Below are positions 1 to 8,302 of a DNA stretch of 64,000 bases, in pieces; positions within the stretch are counted from its first letter, which is position 1, and each line of letters begins with the position of its first letter. The stretch comes from Comamonas sp. BIGb0124. Lineage in GTDB: Bacteria > Pseudomonadota > Gammaproteobacteria > Burkholderiales > Burkholderiaceae_C. The notes under the pieces are model-generated. The model was not told the DNA's origin. It saw only the letters and a program-made list of their open reading frames with translations, and made no database searches. A program made the position numbers and the translations under genes. The DNA lies in assembly GCF_003752175.1 (NCBI RefSeq), contig NZ_RJVF01000009.1, positions 496,001-560,000 on the forward strand. The letters are read 5' to 3'.

Positions 1-929
1 CCGTTCTTGCCGAAGGTCGTGCACACCTGGCCCGTGGCCGCATCCAACTGGATCAATCGCGAATCGAGCGTGCTCAGCACGATCCGTGCGCGGCACAGCG
101 CAGCAGCCGGCTCGGCAGAGCCGTTGCTGGCGACAGGGGCGGGTTCTGCCTGCACATAAGCCAGCCCGCGACAGCGGTTGCGACTTCTGTTGGTGTTGTT
201 GCCGCCAAAGATATCGGGATCGAAACTCCATTTTTCAGCGCCGGTCTCGCCGTCGATGGCGATCACTTTGTTGTACGGCGTGCAGGCGTACAAGGTGCCG
301 TCGATCTGAAGCGGCGTGTTCTGGTCTTCCGCGCCGGGACCCGCCACGTGTCCGGTCCGGAAGGTCCAGGCGACTTCGAGGTCTTTCACGTTGGCCGGTG
401 TGATCTGCTGGGCGTCCACATAGCGGGTACCGAAGGAGTTCTTGCCGTAGTGCGTCCATTGGTTGCCCTGCCCGGGGCTGGTCGGCGTCAGGTTGCGCTC
501 TGCCACAGGGTCGAGGATCTGACCATGGGGCTCGAACATCTGCAGCAATCCCACTGCCGAAAAGAGGACGAGCACGAGGCACACCGCGGCAGATGCGCGT
601 TTTCCACGACCTTGCAGCAGGCCCGGAGCCACCAGCGAAGCCAGGATACACAGCACCAGGATCCAGCTCAGACGGGGCACCAGACCCCAGAAGTCGAAGC
701 CGACCTCCCACACCGACCACAGCACTGTGGCGATGGCGATTGCTGCAAGCACCGCCAGGGCGACGGGCTTGCGGCGAGCGAACAGCGCACCCGTCACGCA
801 CAGTGCCAGCCCTGCGCAGAAATAGAACGCAGACCCATCGAGACGGATCAGGTACGCACCTCCGACCAGCAATACGAGTCCCACCAGGAAATGGAACAGC
901 CCCAATGCCTGAACGGCTAATTTTTTCAT
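1..929 (-). CDS. gcd: Membrane-bound PQQ-dependent dehydrogenase, glucose/quinate/shikimate type (5' part)
   Basis: The gene runs off the left edge, so only about 309 N-terminal residues are present. It starts at the ATG at 929 (MKKLAVQALG). The first ~130 residues form several hydrophobic helices, as in the membrane anchor of glucose dehydrogenase. The periplasmic propeller domain follows, with WTHYGKNSFGTRY, TPANVKDLEVAWTFRTG, QNTPLQIDGTLYACTPYNKV and the NRCRG segment, all typical of the GCD/QuiA family. Such enzymes oxidise aldoses or quinate in the periplasm and pass electrons to ubiquinone. Glucose or quinate/shikimate specificity cannot be decided from this part. No PQQ synthesis genes lie in the window. 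Confidence 0.88.
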   Translation of the reverse strand, partial: MKKLAVQALGLFHFLVGLVLLVGGAYLIRLDGSAFYFCAGLALCVTGALFARRKPVALAVLAAIAIATVLWSVWEVGFDFWGLVPRLSWILVLCILASLVAPGLLQGRGKRASAAVCLVLVLFSAVGLLQMFEPHGQILDPVAERNLTPTSPGQGNQWTHYGKNSFGTRYVDAQQITPANVKDLEVAWTFRTGHVAGPGAEDQNTPLQIDGTLYACTPYNKVIAIDGETGAEKWSFDPDIFGGNNTNRSRNRCRGLAYVQAEPAPVASNGSAEPAAALCRARIVLSTLDSRLIQLDAATGQVCTTFGKN

Positions 930-1298
930 TTCGTCTCACAGCCTTTCGTTGAATACATCGCCTGACCGCACGTCGCCGCAGGGAGGCTCACCACAAGCCT
1001 GAAATTAATCCTGAGCATGGATAGTCGGCACGCCGACTCCTGCGGATGCCAGCGCGGCATATAGCGGAAAAGAGTCGTCCTGCCGGCCTCGAGGGTGCTC
1101 GGCAGCATGGATGCCCGCCGATGCGGGCCATGACGGCCAGGTGAATCTCGGCGATTGTAGGGAGCTGCGGCCCATCGATAAATCGATGAAAGTGCAAATC
1201 GCCTATACTCAAAATTCATCAATGAATGAAGAATTCATACGACATGAAATCAGGCGGTTCTTTCGCCATCCGTTCGTCTTGTCGCAAAAGATCAAACC
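930..1298. promoter_or_regulatory. Divergent intergenic region between the dehydrogenase and a LysR gene, with ATTCAT/ATGAAT repeats
   Basis: This gene-free stretch separates two divergent genes. At 1214-1227 the arms ATTCAT and ATGAAT form a palindrome around CA, and the ATGAAT at 1222-1227 pairs again with ATTCAT at 1233-1238. A -10-like TATACT sits at 1204-1209. The alternating arms could be an operator for the adjacent LysR protein; this is inference. Nothing else recognisable was seen. Confidence 0.4.
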
Positions 1299-2195
1299 AT
1301 GCAGCGTGAAGACATCGTCGACCTGAACGCCTTCGCGACCGTTGCAGAAGAACGCAGTTTCACCAAGGCCTCGATCCGGCTCGGCACATCCCAATCGGCA
1401 CTGAGTCATGCCGTCAGGCGTCTTGAAACACGGCTCGGGGTTCGCCTGCTCAACCGGACGACACGAAGCGTCTCGCCGACCGAGGCCGGGCAACAACTGC
1501 TCGACACCTTGCAATCGTCATTCCAATCGATTGCAGAAAGACTGGGGACGATCGGGCACCTGCGTGAGGAGCCGGCAGGCTCGATTCGCATCAGTACCTC
1601 CGAGCACGCGCTGCAGGTCGTGCTCTGGCCCAAGCTCTCCAAATTCATGAAGACCTATCCGGCCGTGCAAGTCGAGATCGAAGTGGATCCTGCCGGCCCG
1701 AACATCGTGGACGGACGGTTCGATGCAGGCATACGCCTAGGCGACGACATCGACAAGGACATGGTCGCCGTCCGCATCTCGCCCGATCTGCTCAAGTCTT
1801 TTGTGGCTTCGCCCAAGTACCTGGCCGGCAGGACGATGCCGCGATCCCCGCACGATCTTGTCGACCACGCGTGCCTCACGTACCGACGACCGTTGACAGG
1901 ACGCATACTGCCCTGGGACTTCATCAAGCGGGGCAAGAAGATACAGCTTCGATTGTCCGGGCGACTCGTGTTCAACAATATTCCGGCGTTGGTGACTGCG
2001 GCACTCGATGGCCACGGAATCGTTGCCGTTGCGGAAGATTACGTGACGGAATATGTCGCGAAAGGAGACCTGATCCGCATCTTGCCGGAGTGGAGCCCCA
2101 CGCTCTCGGGTTTTCATCTGTATTACCCCAGCCGCAGGCAGATGTCGGTTGCCTTTTCACTTCTGGTCGATACCCTGAGACATCACGGCTCGTGA
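1299..2195 (+). CDS. LysR-family transcriptional regulator
   Basis: A 298-residue regulator of normal LysR length. The N-terminal winged helix-turn-helix is clear (FATVAEERSFTKASIRLGTSQSALSHAVRRLE), followed by LNRTTRSVSPTEAG and a C-terminal effector-binding domain ending in FHLYYPSRRQMSVAFSLLVDTLR, typical of the CrgA/DmlR-like branch. It is divergent from the dehydrogenase gene and convergent with the carboxylesterase gene. It is clearly paralogous to the regulator at 4044-4943. The target is unknown; its own promoter region and the esterase are the obvious candidates. Confidence 0.9.
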   Translation: MQREDIVDLNAFATVAEERSFTKASIRLGTSQSALSHAVRRLETRLGVRLLNRTTRSVSPTEAGQQLLDTLQSSFQSIAERLGTIGHLREEPAGSIRISTSEHALQVVLWPKLSKFMKTYPAVQVEIEVDPAGPNIVDGRFDAGIRLGDDIDKDMVAVRISPDLLKSFVASPKYLAGRTMPRSPHDLVDHACLTYRRPLTGRILPWDFIKRGKKIQLRLSGRLVFNNIPALVTAALDGHGIVAVAEDYVTEYVAKGDLIRILPEWSPTLSGFHLYYPSRRQMSVAFSLLVDTLRHHGS

Positions 2196-2228
2196 GCCGG
2201 CCACCGTTGGCATCGGCTCGATGGGGGG

Positions 2229-2250
2229 GGGGCGGCCCATGCTCCGCCCC
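2229..2250. terminator. GC-rich hairpin between convergent genes
   Basis: GGGGCGG at 2229-2235 pairs with CCGCCCC at 2244-2250 over an 8-nt loop, between the stop codons of the convergent LysR and esterase genes. There is no T-run, so it would be at best a weak or Rho-assisted terminator. A run of ten G (2223-2232) leads into it. Confidence 0.35.
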
Positions 2251-2267
2251 TTCGGTTGCGCGCGCCC

Positions 2268-3932
2268 TTATGCAGAGAAGCGGTAAAGCGCGGCGCGATT
2301 GAACGGATCGATCCGCAGGTCCTGGATGGCGACTGTGGCGGCGGCGCGGTAGCCGGTGACTGCACGGCATTCGGCGTCGATCAGCATCGTGGTGCGGCTC
2401 GATGCGGTGTACGGACGCCACGCCGGCATGCGGTCGTTGTCGGGTCGCCCGGTGCGCGCAAAGGCCACGAATGCGGCCATCATGTTCATCGAGGTCTCGA
2501 ACGCCGCTGCGCCTGGGCCCGTCATGGCACGAGCCTTGTCGACTGTTCCGAAGGCGAATGGAATGTCGACCGCGTGCGGCGCACCCAGCAGGCCGCCCAG
2601 GGCGGGAATGGTCCAATTGAAGTTGTAGACGTAGACCGGCGCCTGGCCAGCCGCACCCGATTTGGTCTCGGCCGCACGCGTGAGCGGACGCCGGAACTGC
2701 ACATCCGATGCAACGGCGATCAGGATGTCGGACGGCGACATCGCAGGCTCCGCCTCGCGGTAGGCTTTCATGATGGCGGTGATCGTTCCGTCGTCGACCT
2801 TGAACACCCTGCGCATCCGCTCCCGCATCTGCGCTTCGGACAACGCGAAATTCCGCATGTCGTCGCGGAAGAAAAGCGACGCTTCGGTGCGTGTGCATCC
2901 CACCATGAGCGGCACCTGCGCGTGCGTGGCGAGTCCTTCGACGCTCATCGGCTGCGTGGTGATGTGCCGGCCATCGATCACTGGGCGCGCGCCCTCGAGT
3001 CCCGATTGTCTGACGGCTCGCGAGCGCGCTGCCAGCAGAGCCTCGAAGGGGATACGCTGCATCGCTTCGAGGTGGCCCGCCGACAGTCCCAGTTCATTCA
3101 CCAGGGCGTCGACATAAGGCTGCATGGCGGATGCGGGATCGATGGCGAGCCCCGCCGCGCCGCTCATGCTGATCGCGCGATGGAACAGGCCCTGGGCTTT
3201 TTTCATGCCCAGCAGGGCCATGATCTTCGAACCGCCGCCGGACTGCCCGAACACCGTGACATTGCCCGGGTCGCCACCGAACGTGGCGATGGCGTCCCGC
3301 ACCCATTCGAGTGCGGCCAGAATGTCGAGGTGGCCTGCGTTCGCGGCATCGCCGAAACGCTCGGCGTCGAGGTGCGACAATTGGGTGTAGCCGAAGGCAT
3401 TGAGGCGGTGGTTGATCGTCACCACGACCACGTCGCCGAAACTCGCGAGGTTCGAGCCATCGAGGGCCTCGCCGGCGCCACCGCCGTTGATGTAGCCGCC
3501 GCCATGGATGTAGAACATCACGGGCCGCTTGGCACCGGCGTCCAGACCCCGGGTAAAGACATTGAGAACGCAGCAGTCTTCCCCGAGCGGTTCCTTTTGC
3601 TCATACCACTCGAACAGCTCGTCTCCACCCATGCCGGATTTGATCTGCGGAGACATCGCGCCATACGTTGTGGCGTCCCGGATGCCGGTCCATTTGGCCA
3701 CCGGTCGAGGTGCCTGGAAACGGTTGGCGCCGCCGGTATCCGCCGCATAAGGCACCCCCTTGAAACTGTAGACGCCGTTGCTGCGCACCCCCCGGAGCTT
3801 TCCGTCGCGCGTCTCGATCACCGCTGGTTGCATCGCCGCGGCCGCCGAACCGGCCCATAAGGCGGGCAAGGCCATGGCCGCTCCCGCGATGGACAGAAAC
3901 TGGCGGCGAGGGGTAGTGGGAACAAATGACAT
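2268..3932 (-). CDS. Type-B carboxylesterase/lipase family protein, Tat-exported
   Basis: A 554-residue alpha/beta hydrolase of the COesterase family. I chose the ATG at 3932 because GAAAGG lies upstream and the protein then opens with a Tat signal (TTPRRQFLSIAGAAMALPAL, then an AXA-type end). The oxyanion-hole motif is IHGGGY, the nucleophile elbow reads GQSGGGS rather than the usual GESAGG, the acidic residue lies in CTRTEASLFF and the catalytic His in GAPHAVDIPFAFG, so the triad is intact. It probably hydrolyses carboxylic esters in the periplasm; the substrate is unknown. Two related LysR genes flank it, one convergent and one divergent. Confidence 0.88.
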   Translation of the reverse strand: MSFVPTTPRRQFLSIAGAAMALPALWAGSAAAAMQPAVIETRDGKLRGVRSNGVYSFKGVPYAADTGGANRFQAPRPVAKWTGIRDATTYGAMSPQIKSGMGGDELFEWYEQKEPLGEDCCVLNVFTRGLDAGAKRPVMFYIHGGGYINGGGAGEALDGSNLASFGDVVVVTINHRLNAFGYTQLSHLDAERFGDAANAGHLDILAALEWVRDAIATFGGDPGNVTVFGQSGGGSKIMALLGMKKAQGLFHRAISMSGAAGLAIDPASAMQPYVDALVNELGLSAGHLEAMQRIPFEALLAARSRAVRQSGLEGARPVIDGRHITTQPMSVEGLATHAQVPLMVGCTRTEASLFFRDDMRNFALSEAQMRERMRRVFKVDDGTITAIMKAYREAEPAMSPSDILIAVASDVQFRRPLTRAAETKSGAAGQAPVYVYNFNWTIPALGGLLGAPHAVDIPFAFGTVDKARAMTGPGAAAFETSMNMMAAFVAFARTGRPDNDRMPAWRPYTASSRTTMLIDAECRAVTGYRAAATVAIQDLRIDPFNRAALYRFSA

Positions 3933-4027
3933 GCGGCCTTTCAATGCGTGTGTCGGCGCAAAGCGCTTCGCGTCAGAATACGGCCGCGTCGCTATGACAA
4001 CAATATGCTGCAATATTTATGAGCTAT

Positions 4028-4040
4028 TTAGCTGAGCTAA
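4028..4040. promoter_or_regulatory. Perfect palindrome TTAGCT-G-AGCTAA in front of a LysR gene
   Basis: The arms TTAGCT and AGCTAA surround a single G and end 3 nt before the ATG of the LysR gene at 4044. The site lies in the 111-bp gap between this gene and the divergent esterase. A perfect odd-centred palindrome here is a good candidate autoregulatory operator or part of the shared control region. Confidence 0.4.
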
Positions 4041-4043
4041 CAA

Positions 4044-4943
4044 ATGCAACAGAAGCTTTATGACGACTTGGCCGCTTTCGTCGCGGTCGGTCAGGAGCGC
4101 AGTTTCACGCGCGCCGCGAAGAAACTGGGCGTGACACCGTCCGCGCTCAGCCAGACGATACGGGGCCTCGAGGAAAGACTGGGCCTCTCCTTGCTGGCCC
4201 GCACCACGCGCAGCGTTTCGCCGACGGCTTTGGGCGAGCGGCTGTTGCAGACCACGTCGAGCCGGTTGGGCGACATCGATGCGGAGCTGGCGAGCCTGCA
4301 CGACCTCAACAGCCGGCCTTCGGGCACCATCCGCATCACCTCGAGCGAAGCGGTCGCCGATGCGGTGGTATGGCCAAAACTCGAAAATCTGCTGCGAGAG
4401 CACAGCGAGATCCAGATGGAGATTTCATCCGACGCATCGCTGACAGACATCGTCGCCGATCGCTACGACGCCGGTGTACGCCTGGGCGGACAGGTCGAGA
4501 AGGACATGATCGCCGTCCGAATCACACCGGACATGCGCATGGCTGTGGTCGGATCACCCGACTATTTCGCCAATCGGTCTCGGCCGGTCAGGCCGCCGGA
4601 TCTGACGGGACATGACTGCATCAACATCCGTTTGCCGACATCGAAGAGCCTGTCGGTATGGGAGTTCAAGAAAGCGGGCCGCGAGTACAACGTGCGTGTC
4701 TCGGGCCGTTTGACGTTCAACAGCGGAAAGCTACGACTGCGCGCAGCGCTCTCCGGTTTCGGACTCGCCTACATGCCGGAAGACCAGGCTCGCCCGCACA
4801 TTGAAGCGGGCAAACTGGTCAGCGTACTGAACGACTGGTGCGCGCCTTTCCCGGGCTTTCACCTGTATTTTCCGAGCCGACGCCAAATGTCCCCGGCGTT
4901 TGCCCTCGTCGTCGAAGCGCTTCGCCACCGCCAGGGCGCATAA
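4044..4943 (+). CDS. LysR-family transcriptional regulator, divergent from the carboxylesterase
   Basis: 299 residues with an N-terminal HTH (FVAVGQERSFTRAAKKLGVTPSALSQTIRGLEERLG), the LARTTRSVSPTALGERLL linker and an effector domain ending FHLYFPSRRQMSPAFALVVEALR. It shares its layout and many exact words with the regulator at 1299-2195, so the two look like paralogues. Divergent orientation makes the esterase the likely target, with the palindrome just before its start as a possible binding site. Confidence 0.9.
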   Translation: MQQKLYDDLAAFVAVGQERSFTRAAKKLGVTPSALSQTIRGLEERLGLSLLARTTRSVSPTALGERLLQTTSSRLGDIDAELASLHDLNSRPSGTIRITSSEAVADAVVWPKLENLLREHSEIQMEISSDASLTDIVADRYDAGVRLGGQVEKDMIAVRITPDMRMAVVGSPDYFANRSRPVRPPDLTGHDCINIRLPTSKSLSVWEFKKAGREYNVRVSGRLTFNSGKLRLRAALSGFGLAYMPEDQARPHIEAGKLVSVLNDWCAPFPGFHLYFPSRRQMSPAFALVVEALRHRQGA

Positions 4944-4994
4944 ACAGCACGGCGTGGGCCTTGACTCGAAGCCCCGGGGTCAGGCGAGCCGGGC

Positions 4995-5291
4995 TCAGCC
5001 GCGTGCCTTCAAACCGAGCATCTTGTAATGTTCGTAGTGACCGACGCCGTTTTTCACGATGGGGTCTTGTGATGTCAGCGCGGCGATATCCTGCTCGTCG
5101 GCGATTTGGTAAAGCGACACGCCATAACCGCCGTTCTCGTCGATGACCGGACCGTGCGCCACGATCGAGCCTTGTTCGAGAAGCCGGTTCATATAGGCAG
5201 CGTGCTGCTTCATCCAATCCTGCTCATCGGCAGACAGGGTGGAGAGAAAGTCTGCACGGGGCGGTATGAATTTGCACAAATAAAATTTCAT
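4995..5291 (-). CDS. YciI-family protein
   Basis: 98 residues from the ATG at 5291, preceded by AAGGATTC. The sequence fits the YciI/YCII alpha-beta fold, with DEQDWMKQHAAYMNRLLEQGSIVAHGPV in the middle and DPIVKNGVGHYE near the end; the conserved His and the Asp-Pro of the fold are visible. Family members are small dimeric proteins, often with oxidative or dehalogenase-like roles, and their reactions are mostly unknown. It follows the SDR gene by 61 bp on the same strand and probably shares its mRNA. Confidence 0.8.
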   Translation of the reverse strand: MKFYLCKFIPPRADFLSTLSADEQDWMKQHAAYMNRLLEQGSIVAHGPVIDENGGYGVSLYQIADEQDIAALTSQDPIVKNGVGHYEHYKMLGLKARG

Positions 5292-5352
5292 GATGAATCC
5301 TTGTGAATGAGTGGAAGGCGTTTCATCTGAAACGCTGCAATGACCTGGCGGT

Positions 5353-6156
5353 CTAGGCTGTCCGGACGCTTTTCCGAATCGCGCCTTCAAACATCTTTGG
5401 CAGATAGTGCTGCAGGAACAGGATCATTCCGGTCATCTTTCCAACCGGGTTGCTGAACTTCGGTTTTGGGGTCTCGATCAGCTTGACGATGGTCTCGATC
5501 ACGGCATCGGGCGCTTCGGCTTCGTCGATGCCCTTTTGCGTTGCGGCGTCTGCTTGCTTGCGGTAGACGTCGTAGTCGGCGATACGGCCGCTTGTTTGAG
5601 AAACGGCGTGGTGAGCGAGGTTGGTCTTGAACCACACCGGCTCGACCATGCTGACCCGGATGTTGAACGGGTCCAGTTCGAACCGAAGCGACTTGAAATA
5701 GCCTTGGACAGCGTGCTTCGAGGCGGTGTAGTAGGACAGGTTGGGCGGACCGATCAGGCCGACGATGGAACTGACCGTGATGATCTGTCCTTGCTTCTGT
5801 ACCCGCAAACGAGGCAACAAGGCATTCGTGACTTTGACCGTTCCCCAGAAGTTGGTTTCAAACTGCTGCCGGCCCAGCGCGATGGGCGTTTCTTCGGCAA
5901 GACCGGTCACCATGTAGCCGGCGTTGTTGACCAGCACATCCAATTGGTCGATGTGGCGGGACAGCTCTTCCGTGAACGCACCGATGGAGTGTTCGTCGTC
6001 GATGTTCAGGCGCAGCAGTTTGAAGGACACCTTGTCCGCATGTTTTTCGGGCTCGCGACTGGTGCCGATGACCTCGAAGCCTTGCCGATGCAGGCTGTTG
6101 GCGAGCAGCAGGCCGAAGCCCGACGATGCGCCCGTGATCAATACTGTTTTTTTCAT
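5353..6156 (-). CDS. SDR-family NAD(P)-dependent oxidoreductase
   Basis: 267 residues from the ATG at 6156. The N-terminal nucleotide site TGASSGFG, the VLVNNAGYM motif, the catalytic Ser in TVSSIVG and the YTASKHA active-site Tyr/Lys pair place it among classical short-chain dehydrogenases. It is divergent from the HxlR gene at 6389, the usual arrangement for HxlR-controlled stress oxidoreductases, and is followed by the YciI gene. The substrate cannot be told from sequence. Confidence 0.9.
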   Translation of the reverse strand: MKKTVLITGASSGFGLLLANSLHRQGFEVIGTSREPEKHADKVSFKLLRLNIDDEHSIGAFTEELSRHIDQLDVLVNNAGYMVTGLAEETPIALGRQQFETNFWGTVKVTNALLPRLRVQKQGQIITVSSIVGLIGPPNLSYYTASKHAVQGYFKSLRFELDPFNIRVSMVEPVWFKTNLAHHAVSQTSGRIADYDVYRKQADAATQKGIDEAEAPDAVIETIVKLIETPKPKFSNPVGKMTGMILFLQHYLPKMFEGAIRKSVRTA

Positions 6157-6350
6157 TGGATAACGCTTCGAAACGTGCAAATGGCTGGGAGGTTCTGAGA
6201 GCCACGCATGAATGTGCCTGGCTCTGCGGTTGAGCAGCAGGGCCGTTCGACACACGCCTGCTGCAGGTGTTGATCGCTGCAATACCGGGACCCGCGCTGT
6301 TCATGGGCTCCTTTCGAACGAGGCCGGCTGGACGCGATGTCGAGCGCATG

Positions 6351-6382
6351 TTAGTATCGTTTCGGTAGTCAGTCAATACTAA
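6351..6382. promoter_or_regulatory. Candidate HxlR operator in the divergent SDR/HxlR promoter region
   Basis: TTAGTAT at 6351-6357 and ATACTAA at 6376-6382 are perfect inverted repeats with centres 25 bp apart, ending 6 nt before the regulator's ATG. HxlR proteins bind dyads with TAGT/ACTA-like half sites, so both position and sequence fit. Assignment is inference. Confidence 0.5.
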
Positions 6383-6388
6383 AAAGAT

Positions 6389-6826
6389 ATGAACTCGGAA
6401 AAATCGTCTGAAAGCACCTGTCCCATCGCACGCAGCCTGGCCGTCCTCGGAGATGCCTGGACGATGCTGATCCTGCGGGATGCCAATGCGGGACTGACAC
6501 GTTTCGATCAGTTCAGAAAGAGCCTGGGCATCGCGCCGACGATGCTGACCAAGCGCCTGGCGACACTCACAGAAGAGAACCTGCTGGAGAAGCGTCTCTA
6601 CTCCGAGCGGCCGCCGCGTGAGGAATATGTTCTGACCGAGGCGGGACGCGACTACCTGCCTGTGCTCTTCATGATCGGCGCTTGGGGTCGCAAGCACCGG
6701 GGCGAAGGCCGGTTGATGCGGTTTCTGGATGCTGAGACCGGGACCGACCTCGAGCCGATGGCTGTGGATGCCGTGACCGGCGCGGAGATCGGCACACGTC
6801 CGATCCGCATGGCGATGCCGGATTGA
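6389..6826 (+). CDS. HxlR-family winged-helix regulator
   Basis: 145 residues. The N-terminus carries the family cysteine (ESTCPIARSLAVLGDAWTMLILRDA), followed by FDQFRKSLGIAPTMLTKRLATL as recognition helix and the PPREEYVLTEAGRD wing. HxlR proteins are dimeric repressors that often sense electrophiles or oxidants through that N-terminal Cys. It is divergent from the SDR-YciI pair, which is the likely target. Confidence 0.9.
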   Translation: MNSEKSSESTCPIARSLAVLGDAWTMLILRDANAGLTRFDQFRKSLGIAPTMLTKRLATLTEENLLEKRLYSERPPREEYVLTEAGRDYLPVLFMIGAWGRKHRGEGRLMRFLDAETGTDLEPMAVDAVTGAEIGTRPIRMAMPD

Positions 6827-6917
6827 AGCAGGCAGGCGCTGGCTGCACCTGCAGCGATGGATACATACTCTATTGACCGGCATCGTCCGGCCCTCTTTGA
6901 CCCAGACTGCTCAGAAC

Positions 6918-8006
6918 ATGCGTTTACCTTTCCGTGCCTGGTTTGTTGCCCTGCTGGCGGGTTTTGCGACCACGGGTTGCCTGTCGGCCTCCCGCTGTGA
7001 GCCGGGCTTCTCGGCTTCTCCCCAATTCGGCGATGACTGCCGCTTTCACAACACGCCCAACCCCGATGCCAAACCGTCGCAGGGGGGGCTCATGAACTGG
7101 GCCAAGTTCTTGCTGGGTTCCAAGGTCGGCACCGAGCCGATCGATCGGATCCCCATGCGCATGCTCGATCGGGCCCAGCTCGATTTGCTCGATCCCGAAA
7201 CCACGCATGTGGTGCGGCTCGGCCATTCGTCGCACCTGCTGAAACTGAACGGAAAGTACTGGCTGATCGACCCGGTGTTCAGCGAGCGGGCATCGCCGGT
7301 GCAATGGGCCGGACCGAAGCGCTTTCACCCGACGCCCATTCCGCTGGCCGATCTGCCTCCCGTCGAAGGTGTCATTCTTTCGCACGACCACTATGACCAC
7401 CTCGACCTTGCAACCGTTCGTGCGTTGCGCGAGCAGGTGCAGCGTTTTTTCGTTCCGCTGGGTGTGGGTGGGCGCTTGCGCCAAGCCGGCGTGGCGCCAG
7501 AGAAGATCCAGGAGTTCGACTGGTGGCAGGAAGGCGAACTGCACGGTGTGAAAGTGACCGCCACACCGGCTCAGCATTTTTCGGGCCGGACCCTGTGGGA
7601 CCGCGGCACGACGCTGTGGGCCTCATGGGTGATCGAGAGCGGCGGCGAGCGCATCTTCTACAGCGGCGATACTGGGTACTTTCCAGGCTTCAAACAAATC
7701 GGCGAACGCTTCGGTGGCTTCGACTTGGCGATGGTCGAGAACGGCGCTTACAACGAGAACTGGTCTTCGGTGCACATGACTCCCGAAGAGTCGGTGCGCG
7801 CCTTCATGGATCTGCGCGGCAGGGTGATGTACCCCGTGCACAACAGCACGTTCTCGCTGGCCCTGCATGCCTGGCAAGAGCCCATGGAGCGCCTGACCAC
7901 CCTCGCCATGGAGAACAACATCACCCTGGCCACCCCTGAAATCGGCGAGGTGCTGACCGTGGGCAGCGATCGAAGCAACGCCCTGTGGTGGCGCGGATTG
8001 CGGTAG
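6918..8006 (+). CDS. Metallo-beta-lactamase-fold hydrolase, probable lipoprotein (NAPE-PLD/UlaG-like)
   Basis: From the ATG at 6918 the product is 362 residues and begins with a lipoprotein signal peptide whose lipobox ends FATTGC. An upstream in-frame start at 6873 would add 15 residues but spoil the signal. The zinc motif HDHYDHLD, the Asp in FYSGDTGYF and the His in MYPVHNSTF are all present, in the layout of NAPE-phospholipase D-like enzymes. Family members hydrolyse phosphodiester or lactone bonds; the substrate here is unknown. It appears monocistronic. Confidence 0.85.
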   Translation: MRLPFRAWFVALLAGFATTGCLSASRCEPGFSASPQFGDDCRFHNTPNPDAKPSQGGLMNWAKFLLGSKVGTEPIDRIPMRMLDRAQLDLLDPETTHVVRLGHSSHLLKLNGKYWLIDPVFSERASPVQWAGPKRFHPTPIPLADLPPVEGVILSHDHYDHLDLATVRALREQVQRFFVPLGVGGRLRQAGVAPEKIQEFDWWQEGELHGVKVTATPAQHFSGRTLWDRGTTLWASWVIESGGERIFYSGDTGYFPGFKQIGERFGGFDLAMVENGAYNENWSSVHMTPEESVRAFMDLRGRVMYPVHNSTFSLALHAWQEPMERLTTLAMENNITLATPEIGEVLTVGSDRSNALWWRGLR

Positions 8007-8070
8007 GCCACGTCGATCGCGACAGGCCGGCACATTCTTGTGCCTCCCATCGCCTTCCATCGAACCGCCA

Positions 8071-8106
8071 AAGAAAAAGCCCGCTACCTTTGGGATAGCG
8101 GGCTTT
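8071..8106 (-). terminator. Rho-independent terminator of the tRNA gene
   Basis: An 11-bp stem (8076-8086 with 8096-8106; AAAGCCCGCTA / TAGCGGGCTTT) is followed on the minus strand by TTTTTCTTT. It begins 13 nt past the tRNA 3' end and is strong by eye. Confidence 0.85.
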
Positions 8107-8118
8107 CCATGCTGTTTC

Positions 8119-8195
8119 TGGTGGCGCTTCACGGATTCGAACCGCGGACCTGTGGATTATGATTCCATCGCTCTAACCGACTGAGCTAAAGCGCC
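8119..8195 (-). tRNA. tRNA-Met (CAT)
   Basis: A complete 77-nt cloverleaf. The acceptor arms GGCGCTT and AAGCGCC pair perfectly, the D arm is GCTC/GAGC, the T arm CGCGG/CCGTG with loop TTCGAAT, and CCA is encoded. The anticodon loop reads ATCATAA, giving CAT. An AUA-reading tRNA-Ile with lysidine at C34 also carries CAT, but elongator Met is favoured by overall resemblance to betaproteobacterial tRNA-Met. The first anticodon-stem pair is an A-C mismatch. Confidence 0.9.
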
Positions 8196-8302
8196 GATCA
8201 CTGCTGTGCAGCGAAGACCGTCATTATAGCCACAAAGTTGGCATGCCGATCAAGCCGAATCAGAAAAACCGCTTGTCCGGTCAGTCCCCCTGCGCAGTCT
8301 TT

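Noticed and set aside
2223-2232. Run of ten G as a possible phase-variation tract
   Set aside because: It lies between two convergent stop codons, outside any coding region or promoter, so length changes would switch nothing obvious.
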